Shown in pieces: positions 50,335 to 58,905 of a stretch of DNA of 64,000 nt. Under the pieces are notes generated by a model. That model was not told the origin of the DNA. It did no database searches and saw only the letters and a list, made by a program, of their open reading frames with translations. Position numbers and translations under genes: made by a program. The DNA is from Paenibacillus lemnae (GTDB taxonomy: Bacteria; Bacillota; Bacilli; Paenibacillales; Paenibacillaceae): positions 372,001 through 436,000 of the forward strand of contig NZ_JABBPN010000003.1 of assembly GCF_012933385.1 (NCBI RefSeq), read 5' to 3'. Positions within the stretch are counted from its first letter, which is position 1; each line of letters starts with the position of its first letter.

Positions 50335-51906
50335 GTGAGAATAAAAAAAATGGCTGGTGCTGCTGCATTGTCTCTGATCTTGATCACGACGGCATGTTCA
50401 AGTGGAACGGATGGCAATGGACCGACGTCCGGTTCTGCGAACCAAGGGTCAAATACAAGCGAGCAAACGGCAGAGGCGCCGAAGATCACCTTCGGGGTAA
50501 CTACGGCAGGCTCTCAATATGTAGAGGGATCTGCGAATATGAACGAGGATATACATGTCAAGAAGCTGAGAGAGATGACAGGCATCGATGTTCAACTGGA
50601 AATGATCCCGTATACCGATTACAAGCAAAACATTACCCTCTTATTTGCGGGAGGCGATATGCCGGATTTGCTGCAAACTGCTGGAGTGACAGCTCCGGAG
50701 ATTGCTCCAGCCTTCGAGGCTGACGTCTTTATGCCGCTGAACGATCTTATCGATGAGCATGCTCCGAACCTGAAAAAGCACATACCGCAGGAAGCCTGGG
50801 ATTCGCCTCGTGTCAGCAGCAATGGAGTCATTTATGCGGTTCCATCAATTAAGGCCAGCAATATCGCTAACGTCACTTTTATGCGTAAGGACTGGCTGGA
50901 TAAGCTGGACCTGCAGGCACCAGAAACCGTTGATGAGTACATCGAGGTTTTAAGGGCATTCCGCGATAAAGATCCGAACGGTAACGGGAAGAAAGACGAG
51001 GTCCCTTATACCGCAAGAGCAAATTTCACCTTCGGTGAAGCATTTTTCGGGGCATTTGATGTGCCGATTTCGGGATGGCGATATACGGACGGAAAGCTCA
51101 TGCCCAACTACGTAAGACCGGAGATGAAGCAAGCACTTGAGCTTTACAGCCAGCTTTATCAAGAGAAGTTAATAGACAATGAGTTTTTCGTGCAGCAGGG
51201 GAAGGACTGGGATGCCAAGATCAAAGGTCAGGCGATCGCGGGAATGTGGACGCATGTGCCGGAATATCCGGATAAGTGGCTGACGGAAGTACGGCAGGCA
51301 GATCCGAACGCAGAAATTGTGATTGTGCCGTCTCCTAAGGGAGCGGATGGTAAGGGCGGCACCGGGTATGGTACAGATCCCGTCGGCGGTATGGTGTATA
51401 TGATCCCGCAGGGAAGTGAAGATCCGGTATCTGCAATCAAGTTCCTTGACTGGTTCTACACACAAGAGGCGATGGACTTCTTCGCTTACGGCATTGAAGG
51501 ACAGGATCACACGGTTGAGAACGGCCAGATTAAATATAAGTACCCTGTCACGCAGGAAGAAACTTATCTGCAGTCGATGCGCCAGTACTGGCTGCGCTTC
51601 ATCGGACCGGATCCGATCACCAATGAAGAGTTCATGAAGGAGAAGCCGAACGGAGAGTTGGTTCTGGATGCGCTGGAAGTGGCGGATAACGAAGGGGTTA
51701 TTAATGACGGCAGCGGTATGCCGAATATGCCGACCTTGACTGAGAGACCTGAGCTTGGAAGAAATGGCCTCTTCCTGGAGACAGCCGCCAGAATTATGAC
51801 GGGTGAAGGAGAATTGGATGAGTTTGATGCCTTCGTAGAGAGCTGGATGAAGCGCGGCGGCGACAAGCTAATTGAGGAAGCGACAGCCTGGTATGAGAAT
51901 AAGTAA
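50335..51906 (+). CDS. Sugar ABC transporter substrate-binding lipoprotein
   Basis: 523 aa. Signal peptide and lipobox TTAC (LSLILITTACSSG). It is a large family-1 extracellular solute-binding protein of the LipO/YtcQ type common in Paenibacillus, about 100 residues longer than MalE-type proteins. Recognisable: ITLLFAGGDMPDLLQTAG, KHIPQEAWDSPRVSSNGVIY, KDPNGNGKKDEVPYTAR, and VGGMVYMIPQGSEDP. A GTG start follows AAGGAGAGG. It binds the imported oligosaccharide outside the cell and hands it to the two permeases upstream. Confidence 0.92.
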   Translation: MRIKKMAGAAALSLILITTACSSGTDGNGPTSGSANQGSNTSEQTAEAPKITFGVTTAGSQYVEGSANMNEDIHVKKLREMTGIDVQLEMIPYTDYKQNITLLFAGGDMPDLLQTAGVTAPEIAPAFEADVFMPLNDLIDEHAPNLKKHIPQEAWDSPRVSSNGVIYAVPSIKASNIANVTFMRKDWLDKLDLQAPETVDEYIEVLRAFRDKDPNGNGKKDEVPYTARANFTFGEAFFGAFDVPISGWRYTDGKLMPNYVRPEMKQALELYSQLYQEKLIDNEFFVQQGKDWDAKIKGQAIAGMWTHVPEYPDKWLTEVRQADPNAEIVIVPSPKGADGKGGTGYGTDPVGGMVYMIPQGSEDPVSAIKFLDWFYTQEAMDFFAYGIEGQDHTVENGQIKYKYPVTQEETYLQSMRQYWLRFIGPDPITNEEFMKEKPNGELVLDALEVADNEGVINDGSGMPNMPTLTERPELGRNGLFLETAARIMTGEGELDEFDAFVESWMKRGGDKLIEEATAWYENK

Positions 51907-51972
51907 GACGACAATTGGGGTCCCTTTGTGGGACCCTGGTTCATGAACAGGAGGTTGAAGGGGTTGAATAAA

Positions 51973-53829
51973 ATGATTCAGGATATTGGCCCGACCGTGC
52001 ACAATACGTATTTGTATCATTATGATTTTGTGAAGACCCTTGCCGGGGACACGGTGCTGGTTACGGTAATCAACGGAGATCCAGCTCAGTTATGCGTCAT
52101 GGATGCAGGCAGTTTTGAATTGCTGGCCAGTTATCCGCTGCAGGGAGCGAACGGAGCTATGATCGTGGAAGGAGCGCCAGATGGACAGGTCATCGTCGGT
52201 TCCTTCTCGAACGGAGCGCTCTACCTGCTCGATCTGGAGCGGGGTGTCGTGCGAGAGCTTGCCGCGCTTGCAGGTGGATTGAGCTTTATCTTCGCGGTGT
52301 GCTTGATCGGAGAGGATCTGTACTTCGGAGGCTATCCGGGCTGTGTCTTGTACCGCCTCCATCTCCCTAATCATGAGGTTACGGAAGTAGCCACAATACA
52401 TCCGGAGGAAATGTATCTCCGATCCATTCATGTCGTGGATGGTAGCCTTCTTATTGGCTGCGGCTCTCATGTCCGGTTGTACCGGTTTCATATCGCCACT
52501 GGAGTTTTAACCTCCTTCGATCTCGGGGAGTTAGAGGGCTGCTCCGGATTTCTCACGAATCTCCAGGAGTATAACGGGAAGCTTGCCGCTCGAATTGAAT
52601 CCATTGAGTCAGTTATGCTTTGCGATATGACCACAAGATCTCTCATTAAAGTGTTCAAGGGCTTCTCTCAGTTCATTGTGGTGGATGAGGAGCTGTATCT
52701 ATTCAACGAGGAGGGAACTTACCGCTATCTAGAACAACAGGATCGGATTGTACACCTGTCCAGCAGTTTCACAGTGGGTTGGAAGATTATGAAGGCTGCC
52801 AGGCTGGAGTACGACACGAAGCTGAGCCGGATGACAAGAGAGGGAGAGCTCAGTCTTTTATCCTTATCGACAAATAAAGTGGGGACGGCCCGGCTGCCTC
52901 TGCCTGCCGCTGCGTCAATCATCCATACAATCCACGAAGCGCCGACAGGCGCAATTTATATCAGCGGATACCAGTCAGGGGGTCTCTCCATTTATGATCC
53001 TTCGGCAGATACGGTTTTGGAGTACAAAGGGATTGAGCAGGTTGAAGGTATGGTTTTCACATCCAACAGAGCATACCTTGGTGCTTATCCAGGGGCATAC
53101 ATTTATGCCTGGGACTACGAGGATGAAGGCCGCACCGAAGCAGTGCCGAAACTTCTGTTTCAAATCGGAGAAGACCAGGACAGGCCGTTTGCAATGGCTG
53201 CTGATGATAACCGGCTTTTCATTGGGACGATTCCGGACTATGGCAAGCTGGGAGGCGCACTCACGGTGTATGATGTGTCCAGCAAAAGACATGTCACGTA
53301 TCGGCATGTCATTGAGGATCACAGTATATCAGCACTGGTGATTCATCCGGGCAATCCGAGATACGTGTATGGCGGAACGACGATTTGGGGGGGACTCGGG
53401 CAGCAGCCAACACAAAAGCATGGAAAGCTGTTCATCTGGGACACTATGGAGCACAAGGTGCAAAAATCATGGATTCCCCTTGAAGGTGAGGAGGGCATTG
53501 GATGCCTCGCGTTCGATGAGGAGGGAACTTTATGGGGAGTTACCCGAGGGACGTTGTTCCAGATGGATCCTGTGAGCGGAGAACTGCTTCGTAAGAAATG
53601 CTTGGTTGACAAATATTGGAAAGGACACTTCTGGAGAGGTCCATTTCTGAGGATATTAAGCAATGGGGACATTCTCGTGAACGTGGATCGCACCATCTAC
53701 CGCCTTGACAAGGCGACTTTAAATGAAGAAGTGTTATGCCGGGATGCATTGCTGCTGGCTATGGATAAATCGGGAGACAAGTTGTATTTTGCAAGGAGTG
53801 AAAGACTCTTTAGTATGCCATTAAATTAG
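51973..53829 (+). CDS. Cytoplasmic beta-propeller protein in the sugar-uptake operon
   Basis: 618 aa. No signal peptide. It is composed of repeated four-strand blades: DGQVIVGSFSNGALYLLDLE, EDLYFGGYPGCVLYRLHLPN, DGSLLIGCGSHVRLYRFHIA, NRLFIGTIPDYGKLGGALTV and EEGTLWGVTRGTLFQMD. The pattern G-x-x-x-G-x-L-x-x-(Y/W)-D is WD40/quinoprotein-like, probably two propellers. No catalytic residues can be named. By position it may be a lyase or binding protein for the imported sugar. The start is uncertain: TTG 51964 or ATG 51973, both behind AGGAGG/AAGGGG. Confidence 0.75.
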   Translation: MIQDIGPTVHNTYLYHYDFVKTLAGDTVLVTVINGDPAQLCVMDAGSFELLASYPLQGANGAMIVEGAPDGQVIVGSFSNGALYLLDLERGVVRELAALAGGLSFIFAVCLIGEDLYFGGYPGCVLYRLHLPNHEVTEVATIHPEEMYLRSIHVVDGSLLIGCGSHVRLYRFHIATGVLTSFDLGELEGCSGFLTNLQEYNGKLAARIESIESVMLCDMTTRSLIKVFKGFSQFIVVDEELYLFNEEGTYRYLEQQDRIVHLSSSFTVGWKIMKAARLEYDTKLSRMTREGELSLLSLSTNKVGTARLPLPAAASIIHTIHEAPTGAIYISGYQSGGLSIYDPSADTVLEYKGIEQVEGMVFTSNRAYLGAYPGAYIYAWDYEDEGRTEAVPKLLFQIGEDQDRPFAMAADDNRLFIGTIPDYGKLGGALTVYDVSSKRHVTYRHVIEDHSISALVIHPGNPRYVYGGTTIWGGLGQQPTQKHGKLFIWDTMEHKVQKSWIPLEGEEGIGCLAFDEEGTLWGVTRGTLFQMDPVSGELLRKKCLVDKYWKGHFWRGPFLRILSNGDILVNVDRTIYRLDKATLNEEVLCRDALLLAMDKSGDKLYFARSERLFSMPLN

Positions 53830-53890
53830 AATGAACAACGTATATCAGCAAGAGAATGCTTGCAGCAGCGTAAGGGGGAAGCCGACAAAA

Positions 53891-54988
53891 ATGCAAAATC
53901 GATATGAAAAATTATTGGCGGAATGTGACCCCAACCTGAAACCCGGCAGGAAGGTGGAAGGCACGCTCAAATGGCATTCGCCGTTGGATCAGCCCTTTCA
54001 TATAGCAGGCTTTGGATGGTTTGCTGGTGAAAGAAAGTACCGCAGGCTGCCAACCCTTGCGGAGGGTATGGTGCCAGAAGCTGTTGACAGGCTGGCAAAC
54101 CATACGGCAGGCGGTCAAGTCAGGTTTCGTACGGATTCCACAAGCCTGTCGGTTAGGGTGAAGCTGAAGGGGAAAGCGCATCTGCCGCACATGGCTCCGA
54201 CAGGTCAATGCGGTGTGGATTGTTATGTAGGGGATTTCGGCGCGCTTAAGTTTGTAAGCACGACAAAATTTGATTTCACGCTGGACGAATACGAAAGTTC
54301 TTTGTTTGCAGGATGGAGTAACGAGACACGCAGCATTGTGCTGAATCTGCCGCTCTATCAGGGTATTGAGGAAATATGGATAGGCTTAGATGAGTATGCC
54401 TCTGTTATGTCCCCGCCTGCGTACGCTTGTAATAAAAAAGTGGTGTTTTACGGAACGTCGGTGACTCAGGGCGGCTGTGCTTCGCGCCCCGGCATGCTTC
54501 ACACGAATATTCTAAGCCGGCGCATACCGCTTGAGTTCGTGAATCTTGGTTTCTCAGGCAGTGGGAGGGGAGAGGCAGAGGTGGCCCAAGTCGTATCCCG
54601 AATCGAGGATCCAGCCTGCTTTATTTTGGATTATGAAGGAAATTGCAAGTCCACAGAGCTGTTTGCCCAGACGCTGCCTGAATTTATCCGCATCTGTAGA
54701 AGCAGACATCCCGATACGCCGATTCTCGTGCCTTCACGCATTAGATACGCCCGTGAAAGTGAGCATGCATGGCTGTATGAGGCGAGAACAGAACGTAAGG
54801 AGCTACAGCAGGACGTAGTTCATCACCTTCGCGCTCAAGGGGATCACAGCATATACTTCTTCGACGGCTCGGAGCTGCTGGGAGAGGATTATCGGGAGTG
54901 TACCGTAGACGGATCTCACCCCACAGATCTCGGCTACATACACATGGCGAATGGATATGAACCGGTGTTGAGAGCCCTTTTGCTATGA
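53891..54988 (+). CDS. SGNH/GDSL-type hydrolase with N-terminal beta domain
   Basis: 365 aa. An esterase-like enzyme, probably removing acetyl or similar groups from a carbohydrate. An N-terminal beta-rich domain (about 25-180, e.g. GGQVRFRTDSTSLSVRVKLK, GVDCYVGDFGALKF) precedes the SGNH domain. Block I has the nucleophile in FYGTSVTQGG (Ser190), block II NLGFSGSGRGE gives the oxyanion Gly, block III is DYEGNCKS, and block V VDGSHPTDLGYIHMA gives the Asp-x-x-His pair. No signal peptide, so it acts inside on imported sugars. The ATG at 53891 (GGGGGAAG upstream) is preferred over 53831. Confidence 0.85.
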   Translation: MQNRYEKLLAECDPNLKPGRKVEGTLKWHSPLDQPFHIAGFGWFAGERKYRRLPTLAEGMVPEAVDRLANHTAGGQVRFRTDSTSLSVRVKLKGKAHLPHMAPTGQCGVDCYVGDFGALKFVSTTKFDFTLDEYESSLFAGWSNETRSIVLNLPLYQGIEEIWIGLDEYASVMSPPAYACNKKVVFYGTSVTQGGCASRPGMLHTNILSRRIPLEFVNLGFSGSGRGEAEVAQVVSRIEDPACFILDYEGNCKSTELFAQTLPEFIRICRSRHPDTPILVPSRIRYARESEHAWLYEARTERKELQQDVVHHLRAQGDHSIYFFDGSELLGEDYRECTVDGSHPTDLGYIHMANGYEPVLRALLL

Positions 54989-55034
54989 TGGTGAAATGGA
55001 ACATGCTTGATGTATAAGGGGGATCTGAAATCTA

Positions 55035-56135
55035 ATGTCTCAGAACACTAACGACATTACGAAATATGACGCGGGTATGAGGGTGAACGAGAAGGTAGAA
55101 GACAAGATTACTTGGTATTCCCCGCTGGAGGAGCCATTCCAGGTAGCTGGATTAGCATGGTTCGCGGAGGAAAAGAAGTATCGGAGAATGCCCGTCATGC
55201 CGCTGGGAGAGCTTCCTGATGCCGTAGAATATTCTGCCGATCATCCTGCCGGCGGGCAAATCCGTTTCCGCTCGGATTCCGGTTCTTTATCCGTCAAGGT
55301 GAAGCTGACAAACAGAGCAGATATGGTCCATATGCCTGCAACGGGACAATGTGGTATTGATTGCTATGTTGGAGATATTGGCGAGATGAAGTATGTGGAG
55401 ACGACAAAATACAATTTTTCGCTTACAGAATACGAATGTGCACTGTATCAGAAATGGCCGGATACCATGCGAACTATCACGTTATACTTGCCGCTTTATC
55501 AAGGGGTTGAAGAAATATGGATCGGTGTCGATGAACGCGCTTCTGTCAGTGTCCCGTCTGATTTTGTCTCGAATGAGAAAGTGGTGGTTTATGGGACGGG
55601 GATTACACAGGGAGGCTTCGCCTCACGACCAGGGATGTCTTACACGAATATCTTAAGCCGGAACATCCCTCTTGAGTTCATCAATTTAGGTTTCGCAGAC
55701 GGCGGGAAAGGTGAACCGGAGATGGTCCAGATCATTTCAAGCATTCAGAATCAGGCTTGCTTGTTGCTGGATTATGAAGCAAATGGTGTAAGCAGGGAGA
55801 AGTTCAGAACTACTCTGCCGGGATTCATCAAAATCTATCGCAGTATGCATCCAACCTCCACTATTCTTCTCGTTTCCCGCATCTCATTCGCTCAGGATGA
55901 GCATGATTCTGCATTACTCACTGAAAGAAAAGAACTGAAATCATTCCAGCAGAGGCTCGTCCATAGGCTGCGCGACGAAGGCGACCAACATATTTTTTTC
56001 TTTGACGGATCCACGCTGCTGGGCGGGGATGGGGATTATTTCGAATGCACGGTGGATGGCATGCATCCGACGGATTTGGGTTTTATGAGGATGGCAAAAG
56101 GGCTTGAACAGACATTAAAGACATTACTATTGTAA
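55035..56135 (+). CDS. SGNH-hydrolase paralogue lacking the nucleophile Ser
   Basis: 366 aa, a close paralogue of the preceding enzyme over its full length (GGQIRFRSDSGSLSVKVKLT, TGQCGIDCYVGDIGEMKYVE, SRPGMSYTNILSRNIPLEFI). Block V (VDGMHPTDLGFMRMA) keeps Asp and His, but block I reads VYGTGITQGG, with Gly189 in place of the nucleophile Ser of its neighbour. It should therefore be inactive as a Ser esterase and may be a binding partner. The ATG at 55035 is about 12 nt after AAGGGGG. Ends with its own hairpin. Confidence 0.85.
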   Translation: MSQNTNDITKYDAGMRVNEKVEDKITWYSPLEEPFQVAGLAWFAEEKKYRRMPVMPLGELPDAVEYSADHPAGGQIRFRSDSGSLSVKVKLTNRADMVHMPATGQCGIDCYVGDIGEMKYVETTKYNFSLTEYECALYQKWPDTMRTITLYLPLYQGVEEIWIGVDERASVSVPSDFVSNEKVVVYGTGITQGGFASRPGMSYTNILSRNIPLEFINLGFADGGKGEPEMVQIISSIQNQACLLLDYEANGVSREKFRTTLPGFIKIYRSMHPTSTILLVSRISFAQDEHDSALLTERKELKSFQQRLVHRLRDEGDQHIFFFDGSTLLGGDGDYFECTVDGMHPTDLGFMRMAKGLEQTLKTLLL

Positions 56136-56143
56136 TTGGGGTT

Positions 56144-56178
56144 ACACTCATTTTCTTTTCGGTGAGTGTGCCTTTTTC
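56144..56178 (+). terminator. Terminator of the sugar-uptake operon
   Basis: ACACTCA (56144-56150) pairs with TGAGTGT (56163-56169), followed by a T-rich run. Confidence 0.75.
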
Positions 56179-56186
56179 TTTTTTGA

Positions 56187-56405
56187 TATGCTCTGGATGC
56201 CCTAGGTTATGAAACAAGACCAGCAGTACATACAATAAACCAACGTTATGGGATAGAAGAATGCCCGATGCCAAGGGATTTAAACAAACCTTACCGCATT
56301 CAAATTCAGGCTGGAGAAGGGAACCTGATTGAAATGCTCCATGAAATGGCTAGGCAGGTTGTTCACAAAAATATGGAGGAATCATTAATATGCATTTTAA
56401 TATAA
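56187..56405 (+). pseudogene. Fragment of an unrecognised gene before the recombinase
   Basis: The frame is open from 56187 to the TAA at 56403-56405. It reads ALDALGYETRPAVHTINQRY, then a possible start at ATG 56268 giving 45 aa (MPRDLNKPYRIQIQAGEGNL and IEMLHEMARQVVHKNMEESL). It looks like coding sequence but has no good ribosome binding site, so it may be a truncated gene left at the edge of the recombinase segment. I do not recognise the family. Confidence 0.4.
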
Positions 56406-56451
56406 AGCAAATCCCTTTGGCATATCGTTACTTGTCAGAGGGATTTGCTTT
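56404..56451. terminator. Hairpin before the recombinase gene
   Basis: AAAGCAAATCCCT (56404-56416) pairs with AGGGATTTGCTTT (56439-56451), a 13-bp stem with a loop of about 22 nt. It lies immediately upstream of the recombinase ribosome binding site and may be a terminator or a translation-control stem. Confidence 0.55.
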
Positions 56452-56472
56452 ATATAAGGGGAAGGATTCCGC

Positions 56473-57276
56473 ATGATAAAAGCTGCGATATACGTACGTG
56501 TCAGTACGACCAAAGACAGCCAGAAGGATAGTCCTGAGCATCAAATTTCCGCATGCAAGCACTACGCAGAGGATATGGGCTGGGAGACAGGCGAGGATAT
56601 CGTATACGAAGACCGGGAGTCAGGAGCCAACATTACGGACAGACAAGCGATTCAACAAGTCGTTAGAGATGCGCAGCGTGGTGCTTTTCAGGTGATCATA
56701 TTTGCAGCACTGTCTCGTTTCGCTCGTGATATAGGGGATTCGATCAGTTTGAAACGGAAAATGGTTAATGCGTTAAACATCAGATTGATTTCTATCGATG
56801 ATCATTATGACTCAGATCGAGATGATGAGATGTTATTTTCCATTATATCCAGTGTCAATCAATCGGTCAGCGAACAGATCAGCCGCAGCTCCCGCCGCGG
56901 CAAACGTGAATCAGCATTAAAGGGAAACTTTACGGGCAGCCGCGCACCTTATGGGTATAACAGAGAGATTAGACACGGATTAAAGGTGCTTGTGCCTAAT
57001 GAACAGCAAGCTGCCGTTGTTCGGGGTATCTACCAGCTTTATACTGCAAATAAAATGGGTGAAAAAGCAATTGTGAAGTACTTGAATGATAAGGGGATCC
57101 CTTCACCCAAAGACGTTACGTGGGGCATCACAACTGTACAGCGCATTCTTCAGAATGAGGCTTATATTGGGAAAAACCGTTCCTCAAAGTATGAGACCAA
57201 GACGTCAACGATACATCGGAATATGAGCCGAAATGGAGATGTTCAGGTCATGATGACCTTCGGACTGCAACAATAA
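56473..57276 (+). CDS. Serine site-specific recombinase, C-terminally truncated
   Basis: 267 aa. The N-terminal resolvase domain has the catalytic Ser in AAIYVRVSTTKDSQKDSPEH (Ser11) and the Arg residues of SRFARDIGDS. The Recombinase domain is SRAPYGYNREIRHGLKVLVP to ITTVQRILQNEAYIGKNRSS. Large serine recombinases (SpoIVCA/CisA-type) continue for another about 200 residues with a zinc ribbon and coiled coil. Here the frame stops soon after the Recombinase domain, so the enzyme is probably a non-functional remnant or an unusually short form. It lies just inside the right gerE repeat. Confidence 0.85.
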   Translation: MIKAAIYVRVSTTKDSQKDSPEHQISACKHYAEDMGWETGEDIVYEDRESGANITDRQAIQQVVRDAQRGAFQVIIFAALSRFARDIGDSISLKRKMVNALNIRLISIDDHYDSDRDDEMLFSIISSVNQSVSEQISRSSRRGKRESALKGNFTGSRAPYGYNREIRHGLKVLVPNEQQAAVVRGIYQLYTANKMGEKAIVKYLNDKGIPSPKDVTWGITTVQRILQNEAYIGKNRSSKYETKTSTIHRNMSRNGDVQVMMTFGLQQ

Positions 57277-57285
57277 ACTAATCTG

Positions 57286-57588
57286 TTGTTAGAAGTCAGC
57301 GAGAAAATTTTTATAGAGACAAGAGAACTGATCCTTACCGAGGAGTTTAAGGAGACTACAATAGAAAAGATCTATTTTAAACATTATGCTGAAGGTGATG
57401 ACCAGCGCTACCCACACATTATCATTCGATTTCACAGCAATCAAAAAGATAAGGCGAATTACGAATATATGTCCTCTTATTATGGTCCTGGGATCGAGGG
57501 AGTGAATGACACAGATCGATCAATAGATAATTATCAAACATGGTACTTTGATGATTATGAAAAAACACCTGTAATTGTTACGCCGTAA
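57286..57588 (+). CDS. Unidentified small protein or gene fragment
   Basis: Up to 100 aa, in the same frame as the recombinase and starting 10 nt after its stop. It reads FIETRELILTEEFKETTIEK, then IYFKHYAEGDDQRYPHIIIR and NYEYMSSYYGPGIEG. It is acidic, without signal or membrane segments. There is no ribosome binding site before the TTG, so it may be a fragment of a longer gene. It is not the missing C-terminus of the recombinase, since no Cys or coiled coil is seen. Family not recognised. Confidence 0.4.
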   Translation: MLEVSEKIFIETRELILTEEFKETTIEKIYFKHYAEGDDQRYPHIIIRFHSNQKDKANYEYMSSYYGPGIEGVNDTDRSIDNYQTWYFDDYEKTPVIVTP

Positions 57589-57651
57589 AATGCAGCAAAC
57601 CTGAATTAGGTTAATCCTCCTTTTATCTCTTCTCGGTGTGTTTCAAACCAC

Positions 57652-57738
57652 ATTTCCAACGTGATGCAAAAGCTGAACGTCAAAGGCCGTTCGCGAGCCG
57701 TTGTCGAATTGATCAAACTGGGAGAACTGAAAATCTGA
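57652..57738 (+). pseudogene. gerE 3' fragment
   Basis: It encodes the last 28 residues of GerE (ISNVMQKLNVKGRSRAVVEL and on) and its stop, with no 5' part. The upstream CGGTG-TGTTTCAAACCACAT looks like a decayed continuation of the gerE sequence. Part of the 165-bp repeat. Confidence 0.9.
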
Positions 57739-57816
57739 CGTTCTGCTGAGCATAAGTTGTTTTTTGACGACAGCCCTTCTTTCCCGCCCTTCCGGGAGAG
57801 AGGGGTTCTTTTGTGT
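57652..57816 (+). repeat. 165-bp direct repeat, right copy
   Basis: 163 of 165 bases match 45086-45250, including the gerE terminator (57774-57814). It marks the right edge of the putative inserted island; sequence beyond it returns to genes whose remnants are found after the left copy. Confidence 0.95.
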
Positions 57817-57893
57817 GCTGCCGCTGGATGCTTCATTTACAAAAGTAGGATATACTGTTGTTAACCGTATAATGGTATAGGAGGAACAAGCAT

Positions 57894-58259
57894 ATGCGCA
57901 CAAATGCTCCTTCGGAAATAAACTCGCTAACTCAGCAAGAAAAACAAGCATTAATACAGCTGCAGCAGCGACTTGCTCTTGTCTTTCAACTAAGTGAGTT
58001 GATTATTTTTGGTTCCAAAGCAAGAGGAGACTATGATGAATGGTCTGATCTTGATGTATTGGTTCTTGTAGAGGATGAGAAGAGCTGGCATCATCGTGAG
58101 CTGCTTTCCGATATTGTTTATGAAATAAACTTGCAGTATGATACTCAATTAACATGCATCTTGGAAAACGCCACCAAGTGGCGGTCTGAGGAAGATTCTA
58201 TTTGGCTCCCCCTTAAAGACAATATTGTTGAGGAGGGAATCATTATTGCGATATTTTAA
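57894..58259 (+). CDS. MNT-type nucleotidyltransferase domain protein
   Basis: 121 aa. The minimal nucleotidyltransferase motif is complete: GSKARGDYDEWSDLDVLVLV (Gly-Ser, then Asp-x-Asp), with a helical continuation. Such proteins often pair with a HEPN protein as a toxin-antitoxin module or transfer AMP; no HEPN gene is adjacent here. AGGAGG lies about 9 nt before the ATG. The gene next to it on the opposite strand is unrelated. Confidence 0.82.
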   Translation: MRTNAPSEINSLTQQEKQALIQLQQRLALVFQLSELIIFGSKARGDYDEWSDLDVLVLVEDEKSWHHRELLSDIVYEINLQYDTQLTCILENATKWRSEEDSIWLPLKDNIVEEGIIIAIF

Positions 58260-58275
58260 AGCAGCTGATGCTGCC

Positions 58276-58815
58276 TTATTCCAAATCGTGAGTCAGATAG
58301 CTATCCGTTAACTGATTTGCAATTTTAACAGCTTCTTCTCTGCTTGCGGCAGGTACCACGATAATATGGCCAGTTCTGCTATTCCAGCCCGTTTTATCTC
58401 CAATGAGTATAGCTAAACTGCTCATATCCCCGTTTGTGAAGAAACCCTTATATAATTGATAATTATTGATATTTTCGTTAAAAGGATCGTAAAAAATATT
58501 CCCGAACCCATTTTTTCCAAACTTAATTTCAACATCTTGTAGTGTTTGTGAGGTAACATCATCATCTCCAACAAGGATCATTATAGTTCCGGTAAATTCT
58601 CTTGTTCCATTGAAATTCTTCTTGAATGCTCCATCGATTTTTAATTCCGTGTAATTGGAAAAGTCTCCGTTACTTTGACCTAACCTAAAACGCATACCTG
58701 TAATGGTTTGTGTGATGTTTTTTGGGGTGAGGTGGTAAATGCTGCTCAAAATAACTGCTGCTAGCAAAAAGAGGAGAACCAATCGCACAGTTCTAATTTG
58801 TTTAATATGAGACAC
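58276..58815 (-). CDS. Membrane-anchored protein of unknown function
   Basis: 179 aa. An N-terminal membrane helix (residues 11-28, RLVLLFLLAAVILSSIYH) is followed by an extracytoplasmic beta-rich domain (FRLGQSNGDFSNYTELKIDG, TIMILVGDDDVTSQ, HIIVVPAASREEAVKIANQL). No known family. A partial, decayed copy of its 3' end lies at 45271-45350, downstream of the intact gerE. This shows that the gene was once next to gerE. Confidence 0.75.
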   Translation of the reverse strand: MSHIKQIRTVRLVLLFLLAAVILSSIYHLTPKNITQTITGMRFRLGQSNGDFSNYTELKIDGAFKKNFNGTREFTGTIMILVGDDDVTSQTLQDVEIKFGKNGFGNIFYDPFNENINNYQLYKGFFTNGDMSSLAILIGDKTGWNSRTGHIIVVPAASREEAVKIANQLTDSYLTHDLE

Positions 58816-58905
58816 ATCCTTTTTGGTTTTCTTGTCTATACAGAAGATTTATCTTACATTATATGATATGGAGTATAGCCAATGCAGTAACAGCGCAGTA
58901 AAGGA

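Noticed and set aside
57606..57951. Minus-strand open frames across the right gerE repeat
   Set aside because: Antisense to the duplicated gerE end and terminator; the same shadow appears at the left copy.
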